Source of the DNA: CAZJUO01 sp964549245
GTDB taxonomy: Bacteria > Patescibacteriota > Patescibacteriia > UBA10025 > JAHIVO01
Direction: 5' to 3'
Assembly: GCA_964549245.1 (NCBI GenBank)
Contig: CAZJUO010000060.1
Coordinates: 1-7,516 of the forward strand
DNA length: 7,516 nucleotides
Shown here piece after piece: positions 6,468 through 7,516 of the stretch. Under the pieces are notes generated by a model that made no database searches, had not been told where the DNA came from, and saw only the letters and a program-made list of their open reading frames with translations. Within the stretch, counting starts at the first letter, position 1. Every line of letters begins with the position of its first letter. Position numbers and translations under genes: made by a program.

Positions 6468-7516
6468 ATGCTTAAAATGAAAAATCAAAAAGTAATAATA
6501 ATGGGATTAGGGCTCCATGGAGGCGGTGTTTCAGCTACCCGGTGGTTTGCAAAACAGGGGGCAAAGGTACTGGTAACGGACTTAAAAAATAAAAAAGACT
6601 TGTCTCTTTCGTTAGAGAAACTGAAGCCATACGATATACAATATGTTTTTGGAAAACACAGGAAAAAAGATTTTGAAGAAGCGGATTTGATAATTAAAAA
6701 TCCGGGGGTTCCCAAAGATTCTCCATATTTGTCATGCGCTAGGAAAAAAAATATTCCCATTGAAAATGATATGAGTATATTTTTTAGGTTATGTCCAGCA
6801 CCGATTATTGGGGTAACTGGATCTAAAGGTAAATCAACTACTGCTACATTACTATACTTTTTGCTTAAAGTTGCTGGGTATGATGTATTGTTAGCAGGTA
6901 ATATTAGAAAATCACCGTTTGACATTATTAATAAAATAAAAAATAAGACGATCATTGTGCTAGAACTATCCTCTTGGCAACTGGAAGATATGGAGCATAT
7001 CAGAAAAAGCCCGTGGTGTTCTATCATAACAAATATAGTCGCTGATCACTTGAATAGATATAATTCAATGCGGCAGTATGAGAACGCAAAAAAAATAATA
7101 TTTAAATACCAGCAGGAGAATGATATATCAATATTCAATTATGACAACGCTCGTTGCAGAAAAATAGGTTTTCAGTCACCATCACGAAGATATTGGTTTT
7201 CACAAAAAGAATTTAAAAATAACAACGGTACTTTTATAAAAAACAATAAAATATTTTTCCGTGAAAAGAACAAAGAATCGTTTGTGGGATATCTCAAGGA
7301 TATTCGTCTTCCGGGGCGCCACAATAGGGAGAATATTTTATCAGCCTTAACAGTAGCTAAATTATGCAAGATTAATAATACAAGTATTAAAAAAGTTTTA
7401 CGCAGTTTTAAGGGAATTCCTGGAAGAATGGAATTTGTTCGAAGTTGGCGGGGCATTAAATTTTATAATGACACCACGGCTACTGCACCAGCTGCTACTA
7501 TTGCTGCACTTGAAGC
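6468..7516 (+). CDS. murD: UDP-N-acetylmuramoyl-L-alanine--D-glutamate ligase (MurD), partial at right edge
   Basis: MurD is the cytoplasmic ATP-dependent ligase that adds D-glutamate to UDP-MurNAc-L-Ala. The 349 codons in view cover most of a usual 440-450-residue enzyme; about 90-100 C-terminal residues lie beyond the window. An N-terminal Rossmann-like UDP-binding domain begins with GLGLHGGGVSA (13-23). The central ATPase domain follows, with P-loop TGSKGKST (117-124), ELSSWQLE (166-173), DHLNRYNS (193-200), AKKIIF (207-212, with the candidate carbamylated Lys) and GRHNRENILSA (283-293). The C-terminal domain starts near 318 with PGRMEFV and NDTTATAP (334-341). Two places differ from the classical enzyme: the HR before the glutamate is GR, and NDSKATN is NDTTATA. 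The start is ATG at 6468; a second in-frame ATG at 6477 is possible. Neither has a Shine-Dalgarno sequence. The ELSSWQLE and Rossmann motifs favour MurD over MurC, MurE or MurF. Confidence 0.93.
   Translation, partial: MLKMKNQKVIIMGLGLHGGGVSATRWFAKQGAKVLVTDLKNKKDLSLSLEKLKPYDIQYVFGKHRKKDFEEADLIIKNPGVPKDSPYLSCARKKNIPIENDMSIFFRLCPAPIIGVTGSKGKSTTATLLYFLLKVAGYDVLLAGNIRKSPFDIINKIKNKTIIVLELSSWQLEDMEHIRKSPWCSIITNIVADHLNRYNSMRQYENAKKIIFKYQQENDISIFNYDNARCRKIGFQSPSRRYWFSQKEFKNNNGTFIKNNKIFFREKNKESFVGYLKDIRLPGRHNRENILSALTVAKLCKINNTSIKKVLRSFKGIPGRMEFVRSWRGIKFYNDTTATAPAATIAALE

Overview
The window is an AT-rich, densely packed bacterial chromosome segment. It most likely comes from a candidate phylum radiation bacterium (Candidatus Patescibacteria, Parcubacteria-like). 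The reasons are the A/T-rich codon use, the scarcity of Shine-Dalgarno sequences, the MurD variant with TGSKGKST and NDTTATAP motifs, and a small membrane protein with an LHYNIYFGVDLIG motif next to mraY. This placement is inferred from family resemblance; no marker gene is present. All long genes read cleanly in the standard bacterial code.

The minus strand (right to left) carries a GT-C membrane glycosyltransferase (4972 to 3212). It is followed by a type IV pilus operon: pilB ATPase (3140 to 1392), pilC platform protein (1386 to 169) and a minor-prepilin-like ORF of only 51 codons (169 to 14). A good sigma70-type promoter lies in the 71-base gap before pilB. pilB and pilC are 5 bases apart, and pilC and the prepilin overlap as TAATG, so the three are probably co-transcribed and translationally coupled.

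The plus strand (left to right) carries a 129-residue three-helix membrane protein of unknown function (4958 to 5347). It is followed after 4 bases by mraY (5352 to 6401), and after a 66-base gap containing an extended -10 promoter by murD (6468 to beyond the right edge). This is a peptidoglycan-precursor block. MurD adds D-Glu to UDP-MurNAc-L-Ala in the cytoplasm, and MraY transfers the finished UDP-MurNAc-pentapeptide onto undecaprenyl phosphate to form lipid I.

The glycosyltransferase and the small membrane protein are divergent, and their predicted start codons overlap by 15 bases. No RNA genes, CRISPR arrays, insertion sequences or convincing terminators are visible. The points most worth checking are the truncated prepilin with an A8 tract, the uncharacterised membrane protein coupled to mraY, and the overlapping divergent starts. 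I see no clear sign of a wholly new system.
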